In this document: positions 35,516 through 44,894 of the stretch, piece by piece
Position numbering within the stretch: position 1 is the first letter of the stretch
Layout: the number at the start of each line of letters is the position of its first letter
Source: Cognatiluteimonas telluris
GTDB taxonomy: Bacteria; Pseudomonadota; Gammaproteobacteria; Xanthomonadales; Xanthomonadaceae
Assembly: GCF_011320095.1 (NCBI RefSeq)
Contig: NZ_JAANOY010000013.1
Coordinates: 1-64,000, forward strand
DNA length: 64,000 nt
Direction: 5' to 3'
The notes under the pieces: generated by a model
Told to the model about the DNA's origin: nothing
Database searches by the model: none
Seen by the model: the letters and a program-made list of their open reading frames with translations, nothing else
Made by a program: the position numbers and the translations under genes

Positions 35516-37126
35516 ATGCGAATGGATGCTCCACGCCGCCATTACCTGATGCCGCTGGTGCTGCTGCTCGGCGCCGTGGCGACGCTGCTGCCGATCGCCG
35601 CCTCGGTACTCCTCGCCCGGCAGCAGGCGCGCGCCCAGCAGGAGCAGCGGGCATTGTTCTACGCCCGCGACGTCATGCGTCGCAGCGAGGACACCTTGCG
35701 CCAGATCGGCGATGCGTTCACCTTGCTCGCCGCCACGCCCGACCTGCCGCCGTGCAGCCTGCTGCGGCGCCAGGTGATGCAGCGCATCGACGCCCAGTCC
35801 AGTTACATCCAGTTCGTCGGCCGGCTCCAGGGCGGCCGCATCGTGTGTGCGTCCTACGGCCAGTTCGAAGTGCCGCTCGACGTCGGCAAGCCCGACCTCG
35901 TCACCGCCAATGGATACCGCGTCTGGCCCGAGCTGCGTTTCCGGTTTGCCCCCGACAAGGCGTTCATCGGCGTCGGCAACGACAGGTTCATCGCGGTGAT
36001 CCACAAGTCGCTGCCGGTGGATACCACCGTGGCCGAGCGCGGCGTCTCGCTGGCGATCATCAGCCTGGCCGGCCAACGCACGCTGGCCACCCGCGGCCGC
36101 TTCCTGCCGGCGTGGATGCCTGGAGTCGACGACCTTGCGCCCGGCCACCAGTCCACGCGGCCGATCGGCCGCAACATCGTGTCCCAGGTGCGCTCGCAGG
36201 ACGCCGATCTGCTCGCTGTCGTCGCCATGAACGAGGACGATTACGGACGCGAGCTGGCGCAGTTCGCCAGGATCCTCGTGCCCATCGGCGTGTTCACCGG
36301 ACTGCTGCTCGCCTACGCGGTCAGGCGCGTGGCGAAGGTGCAGATGTCGCTGCCGGCAGTGATCCGCTCAGGCCTGCGCAATCGCGAATTCTTCGTCGAA
36401 TTCCAACCGGTGGTGCGGCTGGAGGACGAGGCCTGGGTCGGGGCGGAAGCGCTCATCCGCTGGAAGCGGCCGGGCGGCAATCTCATCCGCCCGGACCTCT
36501 TCATCCCCGCCGCGGAAGAGACCGGACTGATCCATGCGATCACCCTCGACATGCTGCGGCTGGTCGCGCCCACGCTGACCGCGCTGGCGGCGCGCGACGA
36601 CGACGCCTTCCTCTCGATCAACCTGTCGCGGCAGGACTTGCGCGAGCCGGGCCTGGAGGCGCTGCTCCACGACCTGGTCGCCCGCACCGGCATCCGCCCC
36701 GCGCAGCTGCACCTGGAAATCACCGAGCGCGGGTTGTCCGACACCGTCCACGTGCGCAGCCTGATCGATCGCCTGCGCGCCACCGGTCTGTGCGTCGCGG
36801 TCGACGACTTCGGGACCGGCTATTCCAGCCTGGCCGAGCTGGTGCAGTTCAACCTGGACGTCATCAAGATCGACAAGGCCTTTGTCGACACCATCGACGG
36901 CACCACCGTCACCAGCCAGGTCGCGGCCCATATCGTCGAGATGGCGCATGCCCTGTCGCTGGGCATGATCGCCGAAGGCATCGAGCGCCGATCCCAGGTG
37001 GAGATCCTGCGCCGCTGGCGCGTGCCGTTCGGACAGGGTTACCTGTTTGCCCGCGCCATGGGCAGCCAGGCGTTCCTGGAGGGCCTCGCCCGGCAGGATC
37101 GCGCTGCCGGTGGTCGGCCCGGCTAG
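35516..37126 (+). CDS. c-di-GMP phosphodiesterase with periplasmic CSS-type sensor and EAL domain
   Basis: 536 residues. A membrane helix (about 10-30), a periplasmic region with a lone CSLLRRQ segment typical of CSS-motif sensors (redox-sensitive Cys), a second helix (about 250-270) and a C-terminal EAL domain. Catalytic residues are intact: Glu311-Ala-Leu313, LEITERG, Asp430-Asp431 in DDFGTGYSS, IKIDKAF, Glu487 in EGIERR; it should hydrolyse c-di-GMP. ATG 35516 or 35522. Divergent from dinB across a 246-bp GC-rich gap. Confidence 0.88.
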   Translation: MRMDAPRRHYLMPLVLLLGAVATLLPIAASVLLARQQARAQQEQRALFYARDVMRRSEDTLRQIGDAFTLLAATPDLPPCSLLRRQVMQRIDAQSSYIQFVGRLQGGRIVCASYGQFEVPLDVGKPDLVTANGYRVWPELRFRFAPDKAFIGVGNDRFIAVIHKSLPVDTTVAERGVSLAIISLAGQRTLATRGRFLPAWMPGVDDLAPGHQSTRPIGRNIVSQVRSQDADLLAVVAMNEDDYGRELAQFARILVPIGVFTGLLLAYAVRRVAKVQMSLPAVIRSGLRNREFFVEFQPVVRLEDEAWVGAEALIRWKRPGGNLIRPDLFIPAAEETGLIHAITLDMLRLVAPTLTALAARDDDAFLSINLSRQDLREPGLEALLHDLVARTGIRPAQLHLEITERGLSDTVHVRSLIDRLRATGLCVAVDDFGTGYSSLAELVQFNLDVIKIDKAFVDTIDGTTVTSQVAAHIVEMAHALSLGMIAEGIERRSQVEILRRWRVPFGQGYLFARAMGSQAFLEGLARQDRAAGGRPG

Positions 37127-37453
37127 GGGCATCCACAGGCGCGCACGATCGTCATCGCAGCCGGGCGCTGCGCACCCGACGAGCGCGGTTGCCGAAGCAC
37201 TGACGGTAACGATGCACCCGCGCGCGCCCTCCACCTCGGACCGCGATCGGGTCGCGATCGCCACCGCCCAATGGCTCGTCAGTAATGCGCCGCGTCGGAT
37301 ACACGTGCTTCCCATGCGCTGCCGCGGGCGGGTCGCCGGCCTGGTTCGACCACACCCGACCCACCCGCACCCCGGTCGCCTCGTCGCCACGCAGGACCGG
37401 CGTTCGCGGATCCACGGTGCGTCGCGGCTCCCCGTGCGGCCGCAGGCGAGACG
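37127..37453. other. 327-bp convergent spacer: nothing recognised
   Basis: Lies between the ends of the EAL gene and the sulfotransferase gene. Frames cross it on both strands, but none has a recognisable motif or starts with a ribosome-binding site. No obvious terminator hairpin with a T-run. Confidence 0.5.
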
Positions 37454-38179
37454 CTACACCCGCATCCGCTCCGCGTGCAGTCGCCGGTAGGATCCCTGGC
37501 ATGCCTCGGCGACCGCCGCCGCGGCATCGGGCAGGGCGACCTCGCGCGCGACCGGCGCCTCGAACCCGGTCGACGCCCACACATGCGCGTACCAATGCGG
37601 CGCCCACACCCCGTCGCTGTCGCGCGGCCCGGTCGGCCAATGCAGCATGCGTGGGGTGAAATCGATCCCCAGCCAGCCGCACAACGCGCGCAGGTAGCCT
37701 TCCGGGTCACGCAGGAAATCGCCCGCATCGATCACCGGTGGCGCGGTCCCCGTGGCGCACAATTCCTCGTACAGGGCCAGCTGCTGCGGCAGTCCGATGT
37801 TGTCGGCCGTCACCGTGGCGCGCGACTTGACGTAGGACGCCACCACCTCGCGCGGAGCGCGGATCAGCAGCACGTTGCGCAGTCGCGCGATCCAGGCGTG
37901 GTCCATCCCCGGCAGCAGGTGGTGCGCCATGTGCTTCTGGTACCAGACCGGCGCATCGCCCGGCGCCGGGCCGAGCAGGGTGTCGACCACGCGCCGCCAG
38001 TCGGTGTCGCCCCGTGCGATGACGTCCGCGCCCCCGGGATGATCCAGCCCCGTGCGTGCCAGGTAATGCGCGTACAGCGGCTCGTCGCTGACCGCGCAGT
38101 CACCGCGGTTCTCCCAGGCCCGCATCATCGCGGTGGAGATGTTGCGCGGCCCCGACCACATCGCCACGCGCAGCGTCAT
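37454..38179 (-). CDS. Sulfotransferase-like protein
   Basis: 241 residues. A P-loop-like 5'-phosphosulfate motif WSGPRNISTAMMRAW lies at the N-terminus, and a PAPS 3'-phosphate-type segment RAPREVVASYVKSRATV follows near residue 108. The donor would be PAPS; the acceptor is unknown. It overlaps the upstream aminotransferase gene by ATGA, implying a joint pathway acting on an amino acid or keto acid. Confidence 0.75.
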   Translation of the reverse strand: MTLRVAMWSGPRNISTAMMRAWENRGDCAVSDEPLYAHYLARTGLDHPGGADVIARGDTDWRRVVDTLLGPAPGDAPVWYQKHMAHHLLPGMDHAWIARLRNVLLIRAPREVVASYVKSRATVTADNIGLPQQLALYEELCATGTAPPVIDAGDFLRDPEGYLRALCGWLGIDFTPRMLHWPTGPRDSDGVWAPHWYAHVWASTGFEAPVAREVALPDAAAAVAEACQGSYRRLHAERMRV

Positions 38180-39138
38180 CGCGCCGGCGCCATGGCCTTG
38201 CGATGCGCCACGTCGCGCGCGACCAGGCCCTGGTACAGCCCCTGCAGGCGCTCGACCATCGGTCCCCGGGCGTTGCCGGTCCCGGCGACATCCGCATCGC
38301 CGATCCGGCGTCCATCGATCGTATGCACCGGCACCACGCCGGCGAAGGTGCCGGTGACGAAGGCCTCGTCGGCGCCATAGACGTCGGTGAGGCTGAAGGA
38401 TTTCTCGAACACCGGGATCGCGTTTTCGCGGCACAGCGCGATCACGTTGCCGCGGGTGATCCCGCCCAGGCAATACTCGCCGGTCGACGTCCACACCTGT
38501 CCCTTGCGCACGATGAAGAAGTGGGTGGAGTTGCAGGTGGCGACGAAGCCATGCGGATCCAGCATCAGCCCCTCGTCGGCGCCGGCGGTGTAGGCCTGGA
38601 TGCAGGCGGTGATGCAGTTGAGCTTGCTGTGCGAATTGAGCTTGGGGTCCTGTACATCCGGGTAACCGCGGCGCACGTGCACCGTGAACAGCGAGATCCC
38701 GCGCTCGGCGCTCGCGGCCGAGGCGGTCTTGTATTCGGGGATGATCACGATGGTGGCTGGCCCGACCACCACCCGCGGATCCTGGTAGGGCGTGCGCTTG
38801 ACGCCACGGGTGACCATCAGCCGGACATGCACGCCATCGCCCTCCATGCCGTTGGCCTGCAGGGTCTGCTCGATGGCGCGCGTCAGCCCGGCACGGTCCA
38901 GCCCGATGTCCAGCATCAGCGCCTTCGCCCCCTCGTACAGCCGGTCCAGGTGCGCCTCCAGGAACAGCGGCTGCCCACCGGCCACGCGCAGGCCTTCCCA
39001 CACCCCGTCGCCGAGCACGAAGCCGCTGTCGAACACCGACACCACCGCCTGCTCGCGCGGCTTCAGCGCGCCGTTGATCCAGATCCAGATGTCCGCGTTG
39101 CGCGGATCCTCCGCCGAATGCTGCGTGCCCTGGACCAT
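38176..39138 (-). CDS. PLP class IV aminotransferase (IlvE/D-amino acid aminotransferase family)
   Basis: 320 residues. Fold-type IV marks: INGALKPREQAVVSVFDSGFVLGDGVWEGLRV, with the PLP lysine most likely Lys166 in DPKLNSHSKLN (Lys172 is the alternative), then EGLMLDPHGFVATCNSTHFF and TGTFAGVVPVHTIDGR. Substrate could be a branched-chain or D-amino acid; the sequence alone does not decide. ATG 39138 preferred over an upstream start adding 27 unlike residues. First gene of a two-gene unit with the sulfotransferase. Confidence 0.85.
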   Translation of the reverse strand: MVQGTQHSAEDPRNADIWIWINGALKPREQAVVSVFDSGFVLGDGVWEGLRVAGGQPLFLEAHLDRLYEGAKALMLDIGLDRAGLTRAIEQTLQANGMEGDGVHVRLMVTRGVKRTPYQDPRVVVGPATIVIIPEYKTASAASAERGISLFTVHVRRGYPDVQDPKLNSHSKLNCITACIQAYTAGADEGLMLDPHGFVATCNSTHFFIVRKGQVWTSTGEYCLGGITRGNVIALCRENAIPVFEKSFSLTDVYGADEAFVTGTFAGVVPVHTIDGRRIGDADVAGTGNARGPMVERLQGLYQGLVARDVAHRKAMAPAR

Positions 39139-39283
39139 GCGTGGCCTCCCGGATGACCGGCCGATGGTAGCGGCAAACCCCGGGACGCCGGCTTCACCCG
39201 GCGCATCGGGCGTGGACATGGGCGCCTGGCCATCTGGTTACACTCGACGCCTGCCGCTTGCGGCGCACCGCGGGGCCGCACGC

Positions 39284-41578
39284 ATGCACACCGCCGCCCA
39301 ACCGCTCACGTCTGACGATCCCGCGCTGTCGCCCTGGTGGCTGCGCACGGTCGTGATCGTGCTGGTGCTCGGGTTCGCCGGGCTGGGCGCGATGACGATG
39401 TCGGCCTATCACCTTGCGCCGCCGGTTCCGGCGCGGACGGTCGATGCCCAGGGCGTGCTGGTCTTCAGCGGCGACGATGTCCGCGCCGGGCAGGCGGTGT
39501 TCCTGAAGTACGGGCTGATGGACAACGGCAGCATCTGGGGCCACGGCGCGTACCTGGGACCGGATTACGCGGCGGCGACGTTGCATCGGGTCGGCGAGTC
39601 CTGCGCCCGCGCCATCGCACGGCAGCAATACCACCGGCCACTGGAGGCGTTGTCGCCAGGCCAGCTGGCCTCGGTGCATGCGCAGACGGCGGTGCAACTG
39701 AAGACCAATCGCTTCGAGGCATCCAGCGATACCCTGCGCCTGACCGCGGCCGAAGCGCGTGCGTATCGGGACGAGGTCGCGGTGTGGACGGATTATTTCC
39801 TGCACCCGGCGCGCAATGGCGGCCTGCATGCGGCGCTGGTCAGCGACGCGACCGAACTGCGGCAGTTCAGCGCGTTCGTGAGTTGGGCCGCCTGGGCATC
39901 GGTGGCCGCCCGCCCGGGGGAAGCATCCTCCTACACCAACAACTTCCCCTATGACCCCAGCGTGGGCAACGTCGCCACGCCCAATGCCCTGCTGTGGAGC
40001 GCGCTGAGCCTGCTGGTGCTGCTGGGCGGCATCGCGGCCGTGCTGCTCGCGTTCGGCAAGTTCGACTACCTGGGGTGGATCAGCCACGACCACCACATCC
40101 GCCCCAACGTGCGTCCCGGCGAATCCAGCGCGGGGCAGCGCGCGCTGGTGAAGTTCTACGTGGTCGTCGCGCTGCTGTTCCTGATGCAGACGCTGGTGGG
40201 CGGCGCGACCGCGCATTACCGCACCGATCCGGCGAGTTTCTACGGCTTCCAGCTCGAGACGATCTTCCCCAGCAACCTGCTGCGCGCATGGCACCTGCAG
40301 ACGGCGATCTTCTGGATCGCGACCAGCTTCGTCGCCGCCGCGCTGTTCCTTGCCCGCAGCCTGCGGGCGGAGGAGCCGCGCTGGTTCCGCCCCTGGGTGC
40401 ACGTGCTGTTCGGCGCCTTCGTGCTGGTGATCGCCGGCAGCCTGCTCGGCGTCTGGGCAGGCATCCTGCAATCGCTGGGGACATGGTGGTTCTGGATCGG
40501 CGACCAGGGCTGGGAGTACCTCGAACTCGGCCGCGTTTGGCAATACCTCCTGGTCGCAGGATTGTTCGTGTGGTTCGCCATGCTCTGGGCCATGGCGCGC
40601 CCGCGCGAAGTGGCGAACGCGGCGGCGCGGCCGCTGTCGGTGATGTTCCTGCTGGCGGCCCTCGCGATCCCGGTGTTCTACATCCCGGCGCTGTTCTATG
40701 GCGCGGAAACCAACTACACGGTCGTGGACACCTGGCGCTTCTGGATCATCCACCTGTGGGTCGAAGGTTATTTCGAATTCTTCGCCACCACCGTCGTCGC
40801 GCTGACGTTCTACCAGCTGGGGCTCACCCGCCGGAACGTGGCCCTGCGCGTGATCTACCTCGACGCCATCCTGTATTTCCTCGGCGGCGTGATCGGGACC
40901 GGCCATCACTGGTACTTCAGCGGCAACGGCAATTTCAGCATGGCGATGTCGGCGATGTTCTCGGTGCTGGAAGTCGTGCCGCTGACGTTGCTGACGCTGG
41001 ATGCCTGGGATTTCGTGCGCACCACGCGCGGGGATTGCGAGACCTGCGGCAAGGACATCGCGATTCCGCACAAATGGACCTTCTACTTCCTGATGGCGGT
41101 GGGCTTCTGGAACTTCGTCGGCGCGGGCATGTTCGGGTTGCTGGTCAACCTGCCGATCGTCAGCTACTACGAAGTCGGCACCGGCGTGACGCCGACCCAC
41201 GCGCACGCGGCGCTGATGGGCGTGTTCGGCATGCTCGCCATCGCGCTGATGGTGTTCGTGCTGCGCCAGGCCACGAGCGAGGAGCGATGGCCGGCGATCG
41301 AGAAGTACATCCGGGTGTCGTTTTTCGGGACCAATGCCGGCCTGGCCATGATGGTGTTCATGAGCCTGTTGCCGGGCGGCATCCTGCAGGTCTGGGATGT
41401 CGTGCAGCACGGCTACTGGCATGCGCGCAGCCTGGAGGCGATCGGCAGTTCACGCTCGCTGCTGTTCGAATGGCTGCGGTTGCCGGGCGACGTGGTGTTC
41501 ATCATCTTCGGTGCGGTGCCGCTGGTGATCGCGGCAGTCAAGGGCTGGCTGGGCGTGCGCGCCTTGCGCACTCCCTGA
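39284..41578 (+). CDS. norB: Quinol-dependent nitric oxide reductase (qNOR)
   Basis: 764 residues, the length of single-subunit qNOR. The N-terminal periplasmic extension (about 40-240) replaces the cytochrome c subunit of cNOR, and about 12 further helices carry the haem-copper-type core. Metal ligands: His541-His542 in GTGHHWYFSG, His639 and His641 in THAHAALMG, and the Glu-rich helix HLWVEGYFEFFATTVVALTF. It reduces NO to N2O using quinol. No other denitrification gene is in the window, so NO detoxification is the likely role. Confidence 0.95.
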   Translation: MHTAAQPLTSDDPALSPWWLRTVVIVLVLGFAGLGAMTMSAYHLAPPVPARTVDAQGVLVFSGDDVRAGQAVFLKYGLMDNGSIWGHGAYLGPDYAAATLHRVGESCARAIARQQYHRPLEALSPGQLASVHAQTAVQLKTNRFEASSDTLRLTAAEARAYRDEVAVWTDYFLHPARNGGLHAALVSDATELRQFSAFVSWAAWASVAARPGEASSYTNNFPYDPSVGNVATPNALLWSALSLLVLLGGIAAVLLAFGKFDYLGWISHDHHIRPNVRPGESSAGQRALVKFYVVVALLFLMQTLVGGATAHYRTDPASFYGFQLETIFPSNLLRAWHLQTAIFWIATSFVAAALFLARSLRAEEPRWFRPWVHVLFGAFVLVIAGSLLGVWAGILQSLGTWWFWIGDQGWEYLELGRVWQYLLVAGLFVWFAMLWAMARPREVANAAARPLSVMFLLAALAIPVFYIPALFYGAETNYTVVDTWRFWIIHLWVEGYFEFFATTVVALTFYQLGLTRRNVALRVIYLDAILYFLGGVIGTGHHWYFSGNGNFSMAMSAMFSVLEVVPLTLLTLDAWDFVRTTRGDCETCGKDIAIPHKWTFYFLMAVGFWNFVGAGMFGLLVNLPIVSYYEVGTGVTPTHAHAALMGVFGMLAIALMVFVLRQATSEERWPAIEKYIRVSFFGTNAGLAMMVFMSLLPGGILQVWDVVQHGYWHARSLEAIGSSRSLLFEWLRLPGDVVFIIFGAVPLVIAAVKGWLGVRALRTP

Positions 41579-41654
41579 ACTGTGGCGTTCGAGCGTGCTT
41601 GTTCGCGACCGGACCGCTAGTCTGGTGACTCGCACTCGCAACGACGCGTGCGCC

Positions 41655-41858
41655 ATGGAGACACGCGTGGAATCCATTGAACGAGAAGTCGACCGGCTGT
41701 TCAGCTTGAATGGTCGGCATCCGGTGCTGTTCTGGTCGCGTTGGGATGAACTGGTCGCGCTGCACCAGCTCAACAAGAGACAGGCAGACGCTCTGATGTC
41801 CCGGCGCGTGCCGCCGCCCCGGCCGACGAAAACGCTCCGGCCCGTCGACGGGCCCTAG
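41655..41858 (+). CDS. Small hypothetical protein
   Basis: 67 residues: an amphipathic helical N-terminal two-thirds (ESIEREVDRLFSLNGRHPVLFWSRWDELVALHQL) and a basic Pro-rich tail. ATG 41655 chosen over a start 60 bp upstream because the coding pattern is better from there. Follows qNOR by 76 bp. No family recognised. Confidence 0.5.
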   Translation: METRVESIEREVDRLFSLNGRHPVLFWSRWDELVALHQLNKRQADALMSRRVPPPRPTKTLRPVDGP

Positions 41859-41918
41859 AACGGGTGCGCAGGAGGCTGCCTGGACCCGGAGCGGACATCG
41901 CCCGTCAACGCACGTCGG

Positions 41919-43997
41919 TCACACCGCCAGTCCGGCGTCGCCTTCGAGCACCGACTGCCGCATCCGCGGCGCCTCGCCCGCACGCCAGAGCGACACCTCG
42001 TGGCGCACGCGATAGCGCAGCGGTCCGCCGTCGGCGCGAGGGCTGCGCTCGATCGGGCGCGGGATGCAGACGAAGTCTGTCGCCAGCGTGCTGGCGTCCA
42101 CGCGCACCGTGGAATAGCCGTGTCCGCCCATGTCGACGAAACTCAGGTGCGGCGCCAGTTCCGGATTGCTCGCCGCGTGCGCTTTGTCGAGGTCGCCGCT
42201 GCGGGCGTATTCCAACGCCGAGCGCACGCCATGGTGCATCAGCAGGTTGACCGTGGGCTGCGGCGGGCCGCCGCCCGGATTGGCGACGTACAACGGGCGC
42301 AGCGGATTGTCCGGTTTGAGATTGTGCTCGTTGGCTTCGGCCATGCCCGGCGACGAGATCGAACCGCCGACGAAGGTGACGCCCACCGGCTCGAACGCTG
42401 AAGGCGGCAGTGCCTTCGCGGCGTACCCCGCCCAGAAGCTGTGGCGATCGCCGGAAACGATCGCGAACCCGGTGATGCCGGCATCGCGCACCGTATCGAA
42501 GATCTCCGCGCGCTCGTGGTACGTGCCGCCCCAGTCGCCCGTCGCCATGACGGCGAAGCCTTCGCCCGTCCATGTCCCCAATGTCGGTGGGAGATGCTGC
42601 GGATCCACGCGCCAGTCGGGCGTGCCCAGTGAGTTGCCCCAGATCTTCCAGGTCGCGGTCGCGGCGCGCAGGCGCGCGAGGAACCACGCCTTCTGCTTCG
42701 CGCCCAGCACCGTCTGCGCGGCTTCGCCGGCGCGGTAGTTGGCGACGTGTTTGTCGCCGAACGACAGCGTCGCCGGCGGATGGCCGTTGGCGTAGTCGCG
42801 GCCGGCGTCGATCTGCATCGCCAGCTCCTCGGGCACCCAGCCGAGCTTGTCGCCTTCGAACAGCGGGTTGATCTCGTCGCGGTTGCCGGGATCGCGCGAG
42901 CGGAAGCTGTGCTGGTCGGTCAGGATCAGGTCGATGTGCCGGCCCCAGCGCAGGGCGCGATACGCGATCAGGCTCTCGATCGCGGCGAGGTTGTTGGGTT
43001 CGCGCCCCAGGCCGTCGTCGTCGAACTGCGTGACCGGCGTGTCCACCACGAGCGGCGCGTCGAAGCGGTCCAGCGGCCGGCCCGGCGGCATCACGCGCGC
43101 CGGCTGGAACTCGAACCACGCCTGGTTGGCCGCGACCTTCAGCGTCTGCGCCGGGATCTGGCCTTCGCCCGGGAATTCCTGGATCGACTGCCAGCCCTGC
43201 CACGAGAACTCGTGGTTGTCCCAGATCGCCACGAACGGCCAACGCGCACGCGCATCCTGCAGGTCGGGATCGAGCAGGTAGGCGTTGTAGAGCGCGCGGT
43301 AATCGTCCAGCGACCCCGGCACGGTGAAGCGGTTGTTGGCGACCGCCCGCCCGTGCGCGTAATTGACCGGGAACTTGATCCGGCGGTCGTAGCGATGCCC
43401 GTCCTTGACCTGCGCCGGCGTCTGGATGACCTCGTAGACGAAGTCGCCCAGGTGCAGCACGAAGCCCAGCCGCTCGTCGGGCGCCGCCTGCTCGTCCTCG
43501 AAGATCATCCTGCGCCAGGCGTTCATCGCGCCCTCTGGCAGGCTCTGGCAACTGACGAAGGCGAAGCGGGTAGGGCGCCCGTCGTCCGGCGCGGGCGCCG
43601 TCATCGTGCGGCCGATCCGGCTGCCGTTGCCTTCGTCGTCGACGAAGCGATACCAGTACTCGCCGCCCGCGGGCAGGTCGCCGACCAGTACTCGGCAGGT
43701 CCAGTCCGCCTGCGCCAGTACGGGTGCCGACGCCGTCGCGATCACGCGCGTGAACGCCGGATCCGCCGCCACTTCGACCAGCAGCGTTGCGCGCTCGCGG
43801 CCATCGGCATACGGGCGCCGAGTCCACAGCAGGACGCTATGGTCGTCCGGATCGCCCGACGCGACGCCCTGCGGAAACAGGTCGCGCCGCTCGCGCCAGC
43901 CACTGGAGGAAGGGTGCAGCGTGCTGCAACCCCAGGCCAGCGTCGCGCCCAGCGCGGCGGCGAGCTTGAGGAACTGGCGGCGGTCCAGGTGCGGCAT
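41919..43997 (-). CDS. PhoD-family alkaline phosphatase/phosphodiesterase
   Basis: 692 residues with a twin-arginine signal (RRQFLKLAAALGATLAWGC), so exported folded; the Cys after the hydrophobic stretch could also be lipidated. A fibronectin-like N-domain (GVASGDPDDHSVLLWTR) precedes the metallophosphoesterase core: HLGDFVYEV, IWDNHEFSW, GDWGGTYH and SGDRHSFWAG, which bind the Fe/Ca centre in PhoD. Longer than the Bacillus enzyme. No Pho box noticed upstream. ATG 43997 chosen because it puts the Tat motif at the N-terminus. Confidence 0.9.
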   Translation of the reverse strand: MPHLDRRQFLKLAAALGATLAWGCSTLHPSSSGWRERRDLFPQGVASGDPDDHSVLLWTRRPYADGRERATLLVEVAADPAFTRVIATASAPVLAQADWTCRVLVGDLPAGGEYWYRFVDDEGNGSRIGRTMTAPAPDDGRPTRFAFVSCQSLPEGAMNAWRRMIFEDEQAAPDERLGFVLHLGDFVYEVIQTPAQVKDGHRYDRRIKFPVNYAHGRAVANNRFTVPGSLDDYRALYNAYLLDPDLQDARARWPFVAIWDNHEFSWQGWQSIQEFPGEGQIPAQTLKVAANQAWFEFQPARVMPPGRPLDRFDAPLVVDTPVTQFDDDGLGREPNNLAAIESLIAYRALRWGRHIDLILTDQHSFRSRDPGNRDEINPLFEGDKLGWVPEELAMQIDAGRDYANGHPPATLSFGDKHVANYRAGEAAQTVLGAKQKAWFLARLRAATATWKIWGNSLGTPDWRVDPQHLPPTLGTWTGEGFAVMATGDWGGTYHERAEIFDTVRDAGITGFAIVSGDRHSFWAGYAAKALPPSAFEPVGVTFVGGSISSPGMAEANEHNLKPDNPLRPLYVANPGGGPPQPTVNLLMHHGVRSALEYARSGDLDKAHAASNPELAPHLSFVDMGGHGYSTVRVDASTLATDFVCIPRPIERSPRADGGPLRYRVRHEVSLWRAGEAPRMRQSVLEGDAGLAV

Positions 43998-44141
43998 GAC
44001 GGTCCCCGGTAGCGATGGTCGCAGTGCCGCAACGCTAGGTGCGGACCCGGACAGGGGGACGTGCCGGAAGTACCGCTGCAAGCCAAAGCACAACCGAAGT
44101 CATGCCCGCTTTCACCCGCGCAGGCGCGGCCGCTCTTCGGC

Positions 44142-44162
44142 AGGAGCGGCTTCAGCCGCGAG
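44142..44162 (+). repeat. Single REP-type palindrome
   Basis: AGGAGCGGCTTCAGCCGCGAG, one copy of the family, between phoD and the DUF4440 gene; no inverted partner nearby. Confidence 0.8.
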
Positions 44163-44216
44163 CCCTCTCCCCGCGACCGCCGCGCATGGAACCAGCTCTA
44201 CCAGCCGACCACCCCC

Positions 44217-44600
44217 TCACTGCTTCGGCGCCTCACTCTCCGTATGCGCGACGCACTTCCACGCCCCACCCACCTTCACCCAGGTCGACGAGTCGACCAC
44301 GTCCTGCTCCATCCGCCTGCCATCCATCTGCATCGCCTGGTGCGCCCGGTAGGTGGCGATGGCCACATCGTCCGCCGGGAACAGCACGTCCATGTCCGAC
44401 AGCGTGTACTCCAGCAGTCCGTGCTTCGGATCCTTGAGCATCGCCGCGTACTGCGCCGGATCGAAGCGCATCGTCCCGTGGCTGCTCACCATCAGCGCCT
44501 GCGGGGCGAGCAGGGCAGTGGCGGCGTCGGCATCGCGGGCGACCAGCGATTTCCAGAAGGCATTCTCGAGCCGTTCGATGTCCTGTCGGGCGCTTGTCAT
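44217..44600 (-). CDS. DUF4440/SnoaL-like protein
   Basis: 127 residues with an NTF2-like cone fold: IERLENAFWKSLVARDADAATALLAPQALMVSSHG at the start, then YTLSDMDVLFPADDVAIATYRAHQ and a C-terminal WVKVGGAWKCVAHTES. Such proteins are small periplasmic or cytosolic binders or enzymes of unknown substrate. ATG 44600 preferred; upstream in-frame codons look non-coding. It is the last gene before the defence island. Confidence 0.8.
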   Translation of the reverse strand: MTSARQDIERLENAFWKSLVARDADAATALLAPQALMVSSHGTMRFDPAQYAAMLKDPKHGLLEYTLSDMDVLFPADDVAIATYRAHQAMQMDGRRMEQDVVDSSTWVKVGGAWKCVAHTESEAPKQ

Positions 44601-44767
44601 TGGATGCTCCGGTACGTGGAAAGTCACTGGCATGATCCGCGCCGGGGGTTGTGTTGCAGTGAATGAGCCGGCCAGTCCGCCGCATGACTGCATCCTGCGC
44701 GGGCGCACCACGCGGCCTCCAGGCCCGCTTGTCCTTGCAGCTTTCCCAATCACGTCGCAAGCCGTAC

Positions 44768-44801
44768 GACGCAAATCCCGGCATCATGGGGATTCGACGC
44801 A
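44768..44801. promoter_or_regulatory. Inverted repeat inside direct repeats upstream of hsdM
   Basis: GACGCA-AATCCC-N9-GGGATT-C-GACGCA: an AATCCC/GGGATT dyad flanked by two GACGCA copies, about 95 bp ahead of hsdM in an otherwise featureless 294-bp gap. Could be an operator for the island's first promoter or a relic of its insertion site. Confidence 0.35.
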
Positions 44802-44894
44802 CTCCCAGGGGCTGGGTGCGGGGTTGCCCGCTGGGCGATCCGCCAGGCTTCTCCCGCCCGGAGCCTTGTCTTTGTCTGAATCAAAAGCAGAGTA

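Noticed and set aside
37127-37453. Possible small gene in the EAL-sulfotransferase spacer
   Set aside because: Frames on both strands lack ribosome-binding sites, motifs or conserved-looking composition.
39194-41422. 742-codon minus-strand frame opposite qNOR
   Set aside because: Shadow frame; qNOR on the plus strand has all metal ligands.
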